64,000 bases of DNA, taken from NCBI GenBank assembly GCA_963969595.1, contig OZ018408.1, positions 4,709,823-4,773,822 on the forward strand, read 5' to 3'. Positions 22,387 through 33,967 of the stretch are shown in pieces; the stretch's first letter is position 1, and each line of letters opens with the position of its first letter. Made by a program: the position numbers and the translations under genes. The notes below the pieces were generated by a model. That model was not told the DNA's origin. It saw only the letters and a list, made by a program, of their open reading frames with translations, and searched no databases. The DNA comes from Neckera pumila. Its lineage: Eukaryota > Streptophyta > Bryopsida > Hypnales > Neckeraceae.

Positions 22387-23031
22387 CTAACGCCAACTTC
22401 GAGGCAGCTTTGAGGCCCATGACTGAAGCCTCAGCACCGCCGATGGTGGGGGAGCCTCTCTCTGGTTATTCAAACCAGCCTCAATTAAATCCAAATACTT
22501 GGCATCTTCAACACTCAAAGCCGGAAACAACTCCTCGCCAACCTCAAGAGGAGGCATCCATGGATCCACAGGTGCTTGCATTTGCCCGCTAATTTCATAA
22601 TCATAAGAGTTTGGTGCGAGGCTCAGCTTCGGGCGATCACTGGTGGGTGGCCTTTGGTAGGACCTTGTGTGCACGAGGCGCCTTTCTTTGCCAGTCCCCA
22701 TCAAGCGCATTTGGAATTGTTGCCCACAACTCAAGCACTTGAAGCGGGGCTGTGAGAGACTCGAGTTGTTATAATATTTGAAGGGCGCATTGTCAGCCAC
22801 ACCACAACAACGGCACTCTCTCGGCAAGCCCTTTAGTTCTGGTGGATCCACGTTCCGTTGCATGGCGTAGGTCCTGCCTTGTGAGCTACCGTGGGAGCCC
22901 ATGGTGAAGAATTTTTGGCAGTTGCCACTTTGGTACCGCGGTTGGGTCCGCTTTCCGTTGTCATAATACTTGAATACGTTCTCAGCGGATTCAGTGCCAC
23001 AGTGGTAGCAAAGCGTACAATGTTTCACCAT
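22387..23031 (-). CDS. Double Dof-like zinc-finger protein, copy C (finger 1 missing a ligand)
   Basis: A 214-residue product from ATG 23031-23029. Finger 2 is complete (CRCCG...FKCLSCGQQF). In finger 1 the third ligand is replaced: the sequence reads QPRYQSGNC where A, B and F read QPRYQCRNC, so Cys has become Ser. Only one acidic repeat is present ([15 protein letters not shown]), and the C-terminus is different (PPPSAVLRLQSWASKLPRSWR instead of PSPPAFMAY), ending later. An upstream in-frame ATG at 23049 is possible. Copy E shares all these traits, so the change predates the C/E duplication. It may still bind DNA through finger 2. Confidence 0.8.
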   Translation of the reverse strand: MVKHCTLCYHCGTESAENVFKYYDNGKRTQPRYQSGNCQKFFTMGSHGSSQGRTYAMQRNVDPPELKGLPRECRCCGVADNAPFKYYNNSSLSQPRFKCLSCGQQFQMRLMGTGKERRLVHTRSYQRPPTSDRPKLSLAPNSYDYEISGQMQAPVDPWMPPLEVGEELFPALSVEDAKYLDLIEAGLNNQREAPPPSAVLRLQSWASKLPRSWR

Positions 23032-23288
23032 CATACTAGAAGGATGCAAGTCAGCCTCTGAGGAAACTCTAAGGAGGCAACTAAGCTCGGAGGGATGTAG
23101 GAAGTAGCGGACTAATAAGGCAGAAGCGAGGGAAGGAAAACTAAGAACGGAGAGCCTGGAGGTCCCAGAAGTAATATGTGGGAGGGGAGAAAGAAAACTT
23201 AAGCAAGCTACGCTCTGAGAAATGGCGGAGGTCGCGGACTAATCGAAGGCAGAAGAGAAGTGCAAGCAAAGTGCCTGCAGGCCCTCAC

Positions 23289-23443
23289 TATTTATACTTG
23301 GGAGGGAGCGGGGGCGGGGGGAGTACGGAACACGCTTCGGCTTCGTATTGGTTATTGCTGGCACTTTCTGAGCGCTGGATTTGGTCATACACGCATTGCA
23401 TTGCCAATGTGCGAGGGCGATGGGATCATCGGTTCCTAGGAAC
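23289..23443 (-). promoter_or_regulatory. Promoter of copy C: TATA box and palindrome
   Basis: Minus-strand TATAAATA at 23296-23289 and GTTCCTAGGAAC at 23432-23443, 136 bases upstream. Confidence 0.6.
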
Positions 23444-25200
23444 TGAATGGCTTCATGGTCCGTTAGTTGCGTGCTGCTGGGCTGAGTGCGGAAGGCTCTC
23501 GAGAGGTTGGGTGTCCCAACTTTCAGGAATTCTAAACACTAGTTCCTGCCAATTCTTGGTGCTCCGATCGCAACTAAAGTATCCATTACGCACACTGAAT
23601 TGACACCGTTAGTTCGTGAATGCTCAGAATCCGCGGTCCAGCGGTCCATGGTGAATTCATGTCAGAGGACAAAAAACCCCAAATCCTATAATCTTGCCCG
23701 ATCACAGGACATTGCAATCGCCTCTGCTAAGATGAAAATTTTCAGGATAGAAAATGAACTGAACACAAGAAAGAGACTTCTGCATAACGGTATTAGTTAA
23801 TGCAATAGAGGCGGGATGCAAGCAAAACAGAACATTCTGCACAATCAATTGGTCTGATTCGATCACAAGAAAAAGGATCGATTGAACTAACTTAACTGCA
23901 TTGATTGATACCGTTTGTACATGAATGCTTAGAAACCTATTTTCTGATTTTGAAGATGATTTGAGCATCGACCATTAAGGTCAATCTGCTTTGAGTGTGG
24001 CTCCTGTTTTCAAAGTATTTATGATTTTTGTTGGGTTCTTCTTGGGAGTTGAAAGGGACTTCATAATTCTGTATACATGCTTTCAATTTGGACAGTTGCA
24101 CTATGAATTTACTATCAAGTGCTGAAAATGAGTTTACCCACAATTGACTTTAGTTTTCATTAATAGAAGTTGTACATTTTAGACAAGAATTAGTAGAAGT
24201 TGGTTTTAGAAAGAGGTATTAGTTAGGCGCAGTTACCATAAAGAGGATAACATTGGCTACCACAAGGGGGACATATAGTAAATTGCTTGCCTTCTTCGGA
24301 TTGTAATTTTAACATTACAAATGGTTGCATTTTATGAATAATAGTCCATTCAACATCAAGGCTACTATGATTCTTAGTGGAGTATGTGTTATTTCATTTG
24401 ATAAATTGCTTTGGGGTTCATATATTGTTAATGTTTTGTTCATTCACACTGCCCTTGTGTAGAAAAAGTCTCTCCAATTTGCTAATGATTTCTCAAAGTG
24501 CTATCTGGAAAAGTACTTTGGAGTTGATATAAAAATAAAAGTTGTTACTTCAAGAAAAAGGGGTATTTTAAGTATAGTCCTAGTAGTATAGTCTTACAAG
24601 TAATAACCTTTCAAGAAGATTTTTGGTAAAATTCTACTAGAAATACATGTGTTTTTAGTAAAATTTTACTAAAGATCTCCTGAAAAGGTCATTATTTATA
24701 AGACTGTATTTAAAATATCCCTTTTTCTTGTAGTGTGTAGATTATGAATTGTAGATTCCATCCATGTGGTTAGACTCGCTAATGCTATCATCAATATTTC
24801 TTTCATAAATTTTGAAAGGGAAATTCTAAAATTCCTTCTAAATTCAATTACAAGAAAAATATAATCATTTCTTTTGTACTATTTGTTGGAATGGATTTGA
24901 AATGAGCATCTCTTGACATGGTGATTGTTCAAAAAATTTATGTTCTAAAAATCTATGACCTCATTTTTGCAAATCTCATTTTGAACTAGAATCAATGCAA
25001 TTTTGGCTTGGTCAACCACTTGATATACTTGTACAGCTGTCGTTTTAGAAAAGTATATATATTCTAGTAACACCAAATCCAACCATTAGATAGGAAAACT
25101 TGATAAAGTATCTCCACAAATTAGGATGACTTTCATCGTAGCAATTTGAGAAAGCAACAAAAAAATGAATCTGTTCATTGTCCACAAATTGGATGTCAAA
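23444..25200. repeat. Right flank of copy C and AT-rich repeat
   Basis: 23444-24300 is the array flank shared with A, E and F. 24300-25200 is an AT-rich repeat found again at 34800-35770, in part at 26750-27300 and 36360-36960, and inverted at 62280-62953. Short ORFs are not conserved between the copies. Confidence 0.6.
24546..24735. mobile_element. 190-base CACTA-type MITE, copy 1
   Basis: The right end is the complement of CACTACAAGAAAAAGGG, the classic CACTA terminus, and the left end is TACTTCAAGAAAAAGGGG. The target duplication is TGT (24543-24545 and 24736-24738). The arms are complementary for most of the length. Related repeats at about 27052, 36697 and (inverted) 62733 read straight through AAGTTGTAGAT, giving empty sites. 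Confidence 0.85.
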
Positions 25201-25777
25201 GCACTTCAAAGTTAAGCGCTTGCCTAGAGGGTGGTTGAAAGGGGAGTCAAAAATCTCCTTAAAAGAGGGTATGAGTCTTGTTGCTTGCCCAAAGTTTCTA
25301 TAATCACGGCATGTAAATAGTAAATAGTGCTTTGACTTTGGGGTGTAAATGCAATGCTTGACAAGCCATATTCACTATTGAAGTGGGTTGAAACATTCCA
25401 AAAAATATTTTTTGTCAACAATTCTCTCAAAACCAAGTCCGAAAGACTTAGCCTGTCGATTAGGGGCTAAACTATTGCATTTAGGTGCAGTTCCCATAAT
25501 TTACAAGAAGAGCAAAAAATTGAGTATGTTCAATATCATCATCATTCGGGTGGACAATCAAGTACTGAGGAATTGTGAAGTTTAGCAACCTCAAATTTGT
25601 ATACATTAGCATAAATGAGTTTACCAAAATGGGTTTACCAAAAATCAACCTTTAGTTTTCATGAATAGAAAGTTGTGCATTTCAGGCAAGAATTTGTAGG
25701 AGTCGGTTTTAAAAAGAGGTTGCACTTAGGTGCAATTACCTTAAAAAAAGATAACATTGACTACCACAAGGGATGCA
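25201..25777. repeat. Continuation of AT-rich array repeat
   Basis: It matches 35770-36346 in part, including CACTTCAA and AAATTTGTATACATTAGC blocks. No gene seen. Confidence 0.5.
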
Positions 25778-25781
25778 TTAA

Positions 25782-26717
25782 CTCCTAAAGGATCGGCATG
25801 CGTTTTTTGGATGTATAGAAATTTTGGGTAGGTACGTGTCAATAAAGATTTCCATATTTCAGGTTGAAATTTTAAAAAAAGATAGGCACAAGGAATATCT
25901 TTCATATGCAATAAATTTCATAACATTTGGAAATTTAAGTCAACAGTTATGGCCTAATATATTACTTTTTGTTGTAATTGGGTAGTTTGAGCAGATAAGA
26001 ATAAATTACTTTTGCAAAAACCAAAATTTGAATTTGGTTTCTGGAGTTATATATACTTGGAAAACTTTGAATCATCCCATTTTGATCAATGAGTCAAAAG
26101 TTATGAAGATTTTTAGTTTGCAGGCAGTTATAGATTCTCTACTCTAAAATAAACTTTGAAGTCCTTTATCTTATTCAATTTTCAGTATTTAAAAAAAAAA
26201 CAAAAACCCTAGGATGTAGATTGTTTATTACAATAATTTGCATCCATTGGGATTGACATTTTACAATTCTATAATTCAATTTTTGACAATTTAGTATTTT
26301 TGAATCATTCTCTACTATCTAACTACCATTTTTTTCCTATATATTGGACAATTCCAAATGAAGTGAAATTTTTCAAGCATGTAACAAACTTGTCTAAGAA
26401 AAAGAATCCAGAGAAGCACCATCATTTTGAACATGTTTTCATCAAAAAGTGAGGTTGTATAGTGCAGCTGCCCCGTTTTTTGCTGGGCCCAAAAAATGAT
26501 TCCAGGGAATTTGAATGCTTATATCTTGCAATCCATGTGGTGGAAATTTTTGAAGTTTTTACCACATGTTCTCAAGTCACAGCATACTACAAGACTAAAA
26601 GATCCTACGGTTACATGTGTCAAAAAAAGTTTTTTTTTTTCAAAACTTTGGTACTTGTACTAAAAATGGCAATTTTTGAGCATTTTCAATGGAAATATTG
26701 TCATAGAACTTTAGGGG
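25782..26717. mobile_element. Non-autonomous piggyBac-like element (0.94 kb)
   Basis: It is flanked by TTAA on both sides (25778-25781, 26718-26721). The ends are inverted: CTCCTAAAG at the left and the complement of CCCCTAAAG at the right. The paralogous unit at 36350-36372 lacks it and reads GGGATGCATTAAGTAAAATGC, exactly the pre-insertion sequence with one TTAA. The interior is AT-rich; one 87-residue ORF at 26462-26725 crosses the right end and is not credible. Confidence 0.8.
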
Positions 26718-26721
26718 TTAA

Positions 26722-29125
26722 GTAAAATGCTTTGCATAATTGGGATTGTAATCTTAGCACTTCACAATGTTGCATTCTGTGAATAATAGTCCATTCAACA
26801 TCAAGGCTATTGTATGATTCAGGAATATGTGTAATTCATTTGATAAATTGCTTTGGGGTTCTCACATTGTTAAAATTTTGTTCACTCACACTACCTTTGT
26901 GTGGTAAAAAGTCTCCCCAATTTGCTAATGATTTCTTAGTAGTATAATTCTTAACCCCTAAACGTCCAAAGTCTTCTCCAGAATTCACAATCTCAGAAAA
27001 TTCATTACAAAGTATTATTTGGAAGCATCTTTTGGAGCTCATACATATATATAAGTTGTAGATTTTGAGTTGTAGATTCCATCAATATCTGGTTAGATTT
27101 ACCAATGCTATCAATAAAGAAAATTTTTTATATTTTGAAGGGGAAATTTCAAAATTCGTTCTAAATTCAATTACAAGCAGAATATTATCATTTTTGAGTA
27201 AAATTTGTTGGAATGGATTTGAAATGAGGTTCTCTTGACATGGTGGTTTTTTGAATTTCTTGTATTCCTTAAACCTATAGCCCTATTTTTGCAAATCCAA
27301 CTTTGAACTGTTTTGGACTGAGGGACTATTTGTGTGTTCCATTTGAGCATTCATGTGGAAGTTGGCAACTCTACTGAGGACTCTATTGAGCATTCATGTG
27401 GAAGCAGAACTTTTTTTTTCATTTTTTAAGAAGTGCCATAGTGTCTATATTAAATTTTGCAGTGATGCTTCAAATTTCAACATTCATCCACACTAGATAG
27501 AAAATATACATATCACATTTCTATAATTTGGTTTTCATCCAGAATTTGGCGACTGCATCCAGTTTTGTTTTTTTACTTTGAAGTTTCTTGGCAATTTCAT
27601 CTAAGTTTTTTGCCATTTTTTTACCATATTTTAGCTAGATAATTTTTTCTGGTGCAATCTGGCACCAAAAAGCCAAAAAAAACCCGCTGCTGAGGAGCTG
27701 TCCTGGATGCAACTACAGTCTCACTTCCTTTCAAACCAGTTCTTGTGTTCAGAGCAAGTACTTGGTAAGAGTTTGCGTCGCTCCTCCGAAGTTCAATTCA
27801 TGGGAAGCACATGGGCAATGCCGTCATATCATGTTCCACCGGGATCATTTCTCTCTAAGTTCACCTGACTTTACTTTGCAACAAGCGAACGTCTATCTTG
27901 ATTGCTTGCTCCAGTGGCGATGTTTTTGAACGTTTTGATTATAGGTACATAAGCAATATACAGAGGCTCCAGTCTCATCTTTGCTCCTCAAAGAACATGG
28001 ATCATTGTGCTCTAGGATTATCTGTGATGTACATTGCTGACCCTTTGACCTTTGCACAAGTTGCTACAATTTGGACAGAAACATTGTTGACCACTGGAAC
28101 ATGGAAAAACTGTTGAATGGTCCGCAACAGAATCCGTCAAGAATCCGTCATTCTGTAGGGCATAAAGCCTCAGTTGGTTGCACTCAAGGGTAAGGGCGAG
28201 CTGAATGGCACACGAAACTAGCCTTCGCTGGTTTGGGAAACCTCCATGGTGAGGATCTGTAGACGTGCCACTCAAATAACCTTTCTGGATATTACCCACA
28301 AATGTACATGACAAAACTATTATGTCAGTCAAAAGCTTCAACAATATGTTCTTAGACTACAAATTATGGAAGGCTCTATACAAGGCCTCGTACAATCGTA
28401 GCCTTATGCAGTCTGCAGGATCATCTAGCTTGTATAAAACAATTCAAGCTTTTCATCATTTCACAAATAAAGGATGGGTCTTGGGTTGTAACTTGCTTGC
28501 CAAGTTCTATACAGTAGATCGTCTGCATTGAGATTGTGGGCATCCCAACGTGTTGAAGCAAACTTTCTGAACTCCACTGAACTAATCAGCCTTTAGGAAA
28601 GATTAGTGATAAAGATTAGTGACTACTATACTTCTAAATTTGGCTTCTAAGAGAGTACTGTAAATTCTGGCGAATCTTCTCCAACAATAGTGAGAAGGTG
28701 CTGTGTGCAACCACTTCTATGCGTGCATCATTTCGGAAGCAACTCGTTTGATGGAACACAGGTACAAGAATCACCAAGAACATGCACAATGTGGAAATAG
28801 GTATTCAGGGAAAACCACAAATTTGACTCGGATGTGCCAAAAAGAGAGTGCCAATCATATAAAAAAGAATTGTTCATATACATCAATCTCTTTCACAATA
28901 AAGATCGAAACATCGTCTATGTGATAAAAATGTGACCCAAAATTTCTTCAACAATGTGTGTCTGTACATTAAGTAGACCAGATATACACTTGTTCAAGTG
29001 TTTCAGTGTTTGCTTTAGACTGTCCATCATTGAATCACACTTTGAACCTACTTTCAATCATACTTTTATACACATTGATGTCCTTTGAATCTTCTTTACA
29101 TATCTAGCAATATACTGAACACTAG
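26722..29125. repeat. AT-rich repeat, array spacer and left flank of copy D
   Basis: 26722-27300 is the second AT-rich copy, containing TTAACCCCTAAACG near 26953. 27330-28560 is the array spacer (GGATGCAACTACAGTCTCACT onward). 28560-29125 is the flank shared with B and F. No coding signal. Confidence 0.55.
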
Positions 29126-29480
29126 CTAGTAGGCCATGAATGCCGATGGTGAGGGAGCCTCTCTCTCGTTATTCAAACCAACCTCAATTAAATCCAAATA
29201 CTTTGCTACTTCAACACTCAAAGCCAGAAACAACTCCACACCAAGCTCAAAAGCAGAAACCCAAGCATCCACAGGTGCTTGTATTTGCTCACTAATATCA
29301 TCATCATAAGAGTTTGGTGCCATCCATGGATCCACAAGTGCTTGAATTGGCCCGCTAATATCATCAGCATAGGCCATCCATGGAACCATAGGTGCTTGCA
29401 TTTGCCCGCTAATATCATCATCAAGAAGATGAGTTTGGTGCGAGGCCAAGCTTCGGGTGATCACTGGGAGGTGGCCTTTG
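29126..29480 (-). pseudogene. Double Dof-like zinc-finger gene, copy D, 5'-truncated
   Basis: Only the C-terminal part is left: three acidic repeats ([39 protein letters not shown]) and the [16 protein letters not shown] tail. It is most like copy F. Homology ends at GTGGCCTTTG (29480), where MIPS sequence begins. Both fingers, the start codon and the promoter are missing, so it cannot encode the usual protein. One deletion removed the 5' half of this gene, the intergenic promoter region and the 5' end of MIPS. Confidence 0.85.
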
Positions 29481-31390
29481 ATGACGAGGAATTTTTTTAT
29501 GCACTACCGAGGAAACCGAAGGAGGTTTTGATGGATTTTCTGAGTTTTGAGATTATTTTGGTGTTGGCCAACAGGGGTATCTCATGGGTGACCAAGGATG
29601 GCGTGCAGCACGCGAACTACTTTGGATCTCTGACCCAATCTTCAACCTGTCGGGTGGGCTCTTTCCGGGGCGAGGAAATCCATGTGCCTTTCAAGAGCAT
29701 TTTGCCAATGGTGAAGACATTCACTTTCTGTGTGTCTGTACTTCATTTGTTTTCTGTTGGGTTGGATTGTGTTTTGGCTGCACGGTTTGGAGGAAGTCTT
29801 GAACTGGGAGAGTTCAACTTTGTTTTGTTTCGTTACAGAAGGTCGTTCTTCTTTGTGCTCAGGTGGACCCCAACGACATTGTTTTTGGTGGATGGGATAT
29901 CTCCAACATGAACTTGGCGGATGCAATGGACCGAGCTCGTGTGTTGGACATTGATCTGCAGAAGCAGCTCCGTCCTCTCATGCAGGACATGGTCCCCATG
30001 CCCGGTATCTACGACCCCGATTTCATCGCCGCAAACCAGGAAGCTCGGGCCAACAACTTGATTAAAGGGACAAAGAAGGAGCAGATGGAAAGGATTATCC
30101 AAGATATTAGGTACCGCAACAACCTATTGGAGGGCTGTGCATACCTCTGAAAGTGTCTTCCTCGCATTTTCAAGTTTTCGTTTTCGTTTTCATTTTTGCG
30201 GCCAAGTGTTGGTAACTGGAGTCTTCGATGGTTGCAGAAACTTCAAGACCCAGAACAGTGTGGACAAGATTGTGGTGCTGTGGACTGCCAACACAGAGCG
30301 ATACAGTGATGTGATCGTTGGTTTGAACGACACCAAGGAGAACTTGTTCGCCTCTTTGGAGGAGGGAGCCTCGGAAATCTCGCCGTCCACCTTGTTTGCC
30401 TTAGCTTGCATCCACGAGCAGGTTCCCTTCATCAATGGAAGTCCGCAGAACATATTCGTGCCTGGTAAGAGTTTTTCTGATCGCCTGCAACGCCGAGCGA
30501 AAGCTTGAAAATGCTTTTTTCGGAAGTCTCATCTTGCTTTTTCGGAACGGTCCAAGCCTGCGAATGATTTCCTTATGCAATGAGACACGACCGTGTTTCA
30601 CGATTGTATTTTCAGTGATCTTATTCGATTTTCTGTAACGTAATGCAGGTGTGATTGAGTATGCTGTTGAGAAGAACTCGCTCATTGGTGGTGACGACTT
30701 CAAGAGCGGACAGACCAAGATGAAATCCGTGTTGGTGGACTTCCTTGTTGGAGCAGGAATTAAGGTGAGTCTTTCTTTGCAATTGGATAGTGTTGTCCCC
30801 AGTTAGCAGTTTCTGAGTTATCATCAATTTTCTTACGGTCGATTTTCACTGGATTTCAGTCCAGTTTTTTCTTCTTTCCTGAAAGCTTGCAGTTTCTTGT
30901 CCTGTCGTGCTAATTGCCATGCATCCATTTTTCTGAACCTTGCATTGGTGTGGTAAACAGCCAACATCCATTGTGAGCTACAACCACTTGGGAAACAACG
31001 ACGGAATGAACTTGTCCGCTCCTCAGACATTCCGCTCGAAGGAAATCTCCAAGAGTAATGTTGTGGACGATATGGTGGCCAGCAATTCCATTCTGTACGC
31101 GCCTGGTGAACATCCCGACCACGTTATTGTGATCAAGGTAATCTCTTGCTTTTTTCCATTGTAACCACATTAATTGAATGGAATGTTCACGTCTAGATTT
31201 TTCGTTCACTGCTAGATGTACCACTGTCGTTTAACATATATATGCGGCACTTGCAGTACGTGCCTTACGTCGGTGACAGCAAGAGGGCCATGGACGAGTA
31301 CACTTCCGAGATCTCATATATGGGAGGCCGCAACACAATCGTGATGCACAACACCTGCGAGGACTGGTTGTTGGCAGCCCCTCTCGTTGT
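29481..31390 (+). pseudogene. MIPS: MIPS central fragment, both ends missing
   Basis: Exons with good borders: about 29548-29710 ([20 protein letters not shown]), 29863-30110 ([20 protein letters not shown]), 30238-30464 ([17 protein letters not shown]), 30649-30764 ([20 protein letters not shown]), 30961-31137 ([18 protein letters not shown]) and 31257-31390 ([19 protein letters not shown]). This is plant myo-inositol-3-phosphate synthase. The N-terminal dinucleotide-binding part is lost at the junction with copy D, and after LLAAPLVV the exon runs into MIPS 3' flank and a stop. A 3-base insertion gives EISYMGG where the other fragment has EIFMGG. Introns are kept, so this arose by DNA duplication, not retrocopying. 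Confidence 0.92.
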
Positions 31391-32920
31391 TGTTTATGCC
31401 TATTTGTTTCGTAGTTGAAGAACGATCATGGTTCTACTGCGGCTGGCAAGGGGGCAAGACTGTCGATCCAGTAGACGATAGATGGGTATGTTTTAGTCAG
31501 GACCATTCTGCTTAATATTGATGGCTTTGCTTCATTTTGTAATTCGACACTTGGCTTTCAGATGAAATATATTCTTGCAGTTGTGAAGGAAATGCTGATG
31601 TTGAACAGAAGATGTATGCCCTTCGATTGAAATTGTCAGTCAATGTGTTCCGGTCGTGAAGCTGGATTCAAGCAAGTATTCAGATATTATACTCAGGAAG
31701 GATTATATTATCCCTGATGTCTCGTCATTGGAAAGGCAACCCTAGGAGAGCCAGGTTCCTGGATGGTGACTTTGTGTGAGTTCTGAGGATTTGAGTTTCA
31801 GGGAATCCCAGCTTCTAGTCTAGTTCTTGTTGCTTAGATTTGGACTAGGGGGCTATTTGTGCACCACTATTTGAGCACTCATGTAGAAGCTGCCAACTCT
31901 ACTGAGGAGCTATTCTAGCTGCAACTGCATCCTCACTTCCTTTCAAACCAGTTCCTGTGTTCAGAGCAAGTATTACGGAGTATTTGGTATGAATTCTAGT
32001 CACTGATCTGTAGCTCAATTCATGGGAAGCACATGCGCAATGCTGCCGTATCATGTTACACCGGTATCATTTCTTCACCTGAGTTCACCTGAACTTTACT
32101 TTGCAACAAGCGATCCTGTATCTTGATTGCTTGCTCCAGTGGCGATGTTTCTGAACGTTTTGATTATGGGTACATAAGCAATATTCAGAGGCTGTATGGA
32201 TTTGCGGTTTGTAACTTGCTTGCCAAGTTCAATACTGTATTCTCTCGTCGCTGAGATTTTGGGCTTCGCAACATGTTGAAGCAAACTTTCTTAACACCAT
32301 TGAACTAATCTGCCTCCATGAAAGATTAGTGATAAAGATTAGTGTACTTCTACATTTGGCTTCTAAGAGAGTAGTGTAAATGCTGGCGATTTCTCTGAAA
32401 CTTTAATGAGGACTGGTGCTGCGTGCAAGCACTTCTGTGCGCGCATCATTCCGGAAACATCTCGTTTAATGGATTGCAGACACAAAAAACACTGAGAACA
32501 TGCAAAATGTGGCCACGAATTGACCTGGATGTGCCAGAAAGACAGAGCCAAATCATATAAAATGGAATCGATAATATACATCAATCTATTTCACAATAAT
32601 GATCAAAATATCAGCCATGTGGTAAATATGTGACGCAAATTTCTTCATCAATGTGTCTGTTACATTATATAGACCAGGTATACATCTGTTCAAATGTTTC
32701 AGTGTCTGTTCAGTGACCACCACCAAATCACAGCGTGAACCTACTTTCAATCATAATTTTACAGGCGATTTCTAAGTAACGCATTAATTTCATTCGAATC
32801 TTCTTTACGTTGCTAACAACATACGGACAGAAGACTTGGCAGCCATTGCAAAACCATTGCAATCTAGCCTTCTGCACTAAGCTAGTGGCCCATGAATGTG
32901 ATTCAACTCATCTGAGTCCT
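31391..32920. repeat. MIPS 3' flank and array spacer before copy E
   Basis: Near-identical to about 20840-22386. The join at about 31390 fuses the MIPS exon to sequence that should lie some 180 bases after the stop codon, showing an internal deletion. Confidence 0.65.
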
Positions 32921-33565
32921 CTAACGCCAACTTCGAGGCAGCTTTGAGGCCCATGACTGAAGCCTCAGCACCGCCGATGGTGGGGGAGCCTCTCTCTGGT
33001 TATTCAAACCAGCCTCAATTAAATCCAAATACTTGGCATCTTCAACACTCAAAGCCGGAAACAACTCCTCGCCAACCTCAAGAGGAGGCATCCATGGATC
33101 CACAGGTGCTTGCATTTGCCCGCTAATTTCATAATCATAAGAGTTTGGTGCGAGGCTCAGCTTCGGGCGATCACTGGTGGGTGGCCTTTGGTAGGACCTT
33201 GTGTGCACGAGGCGCCTTTCTTTGCCAGTCCCCATCAAGCGCATTTGGAATTGTTGCCCACAACTCAAGCACTTGAAGCGGGGCTGTGAGAGACTCGAGT
33301 TGTTATAATATTTGAAGGGCGCATTGTCAGCCACACCACAACAACGGCACTCTCTCGGCAAGCCCTTTAGTTCTGGTGGATCCACGTTCCGTTGCATGGC
33401 GTAGGTCCTGCCTTGTGAGCTACCGTGGGAGCCCATGGTGAAGAATTTTTGGCAGTTGCCACTTTGGTACCGTGGTTGGGTCCGCTTTCCATTGTCATAA
33501 TACTTGAATACGTTCTCAGCGGATTCAATGCCGCAGTGGTAGCAAAGCGTACAATGTTTCACCAT
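32921..33565 (-). CDS. Double Dof-like zinc-finger protein, copy E (finger 1 missing a ligand)
   Basis: The predicted protein differs from copy C by one residue in the region compared (GIESAEN versus GTESAEN) and has the same Cys-to-Ser change in finger 1, one acidic repeat and the LRLQSWASKLPRSWR-type tail. ATG at 33565-33563 is the shared start; an in-frame ATG at 33583 is possible. Only a few base differences separate C and E, so the C-D and E-F blocks duplicated recently. Its frame is intact, which suggests it is either recent or still selected. Confidence 0.8.
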   Translation of the reverse strand: MVKHCTLCYHCGIESAENVFKYYDNGKRTQPRYQSGNCQKFFTMGSHGSSQGRTYAMQRNVDPPELKGLPRECRCCGVADNAPFKYYNNSSLSQPRFKCLSCGQQFQMRLMGTGKERRLVHTRSYQRPPTSDRPKLSLAPNSYDYEISGQMQAPVDPWMPPLEVGEELFPALSVEDAKYLDLIEAGLNNQREAPPPSAVLRLQSWASKLPRSWR

Positions 33566-33810
33566 CATACTAGAAGGATGCAAGTCAGCCTCTGAGGAAA
33601 CTCTAAGGAGGCAACTAAGCTCGGAGGGATGCAGGAAGTAGCGGACTAATAAGGCAGAAGCGAGGGCAAAAAACTTAAGAACGGAGAGCCTGGAGGTCCC
33701 AGAAGTAATACGTGGGAGGGATGAAACAGGTACGCTCTGAGAAATGGTGGAGGTCGTGGACTAATCGAAGGCAGAAGAGAAGTGCGAGCAGAGTGCCTGC
33801 AGGCCCTCAC

Positions 33811-33967
33811 TATTTATACTTGGGGGAAGGAGGGGCGGTGTGTGGAGTACGGAACACGCTTCGGCTTCGTATTGGTTATTGCTGGCACTTTCTGAGCGCT
33901 GGATTTGGTCATACAGGCATTTCATTGCCAATGAGTGAGGGCGATGGGATCATCGATTCCTAGGAAC
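33811..33967 (-). promoter_or_regulatory. Promoter of copy E: TATA box, palindrome with one change
   Basis: Minus-strand TATAAATA at 33818-33811. The palindrome reads ATTCCTAGGAAC at 33956-33967, one base off the perfect form seen in A, B, C and F. Confidence 0.55.

Noticed and set aside
29279..29911. 210-codon plus-strand ORF
   Set aside because: It runs antisense through the copy D repeats and then into MIPS and its intron. It exists only because of the deletion junction, and splicing would remove its end.
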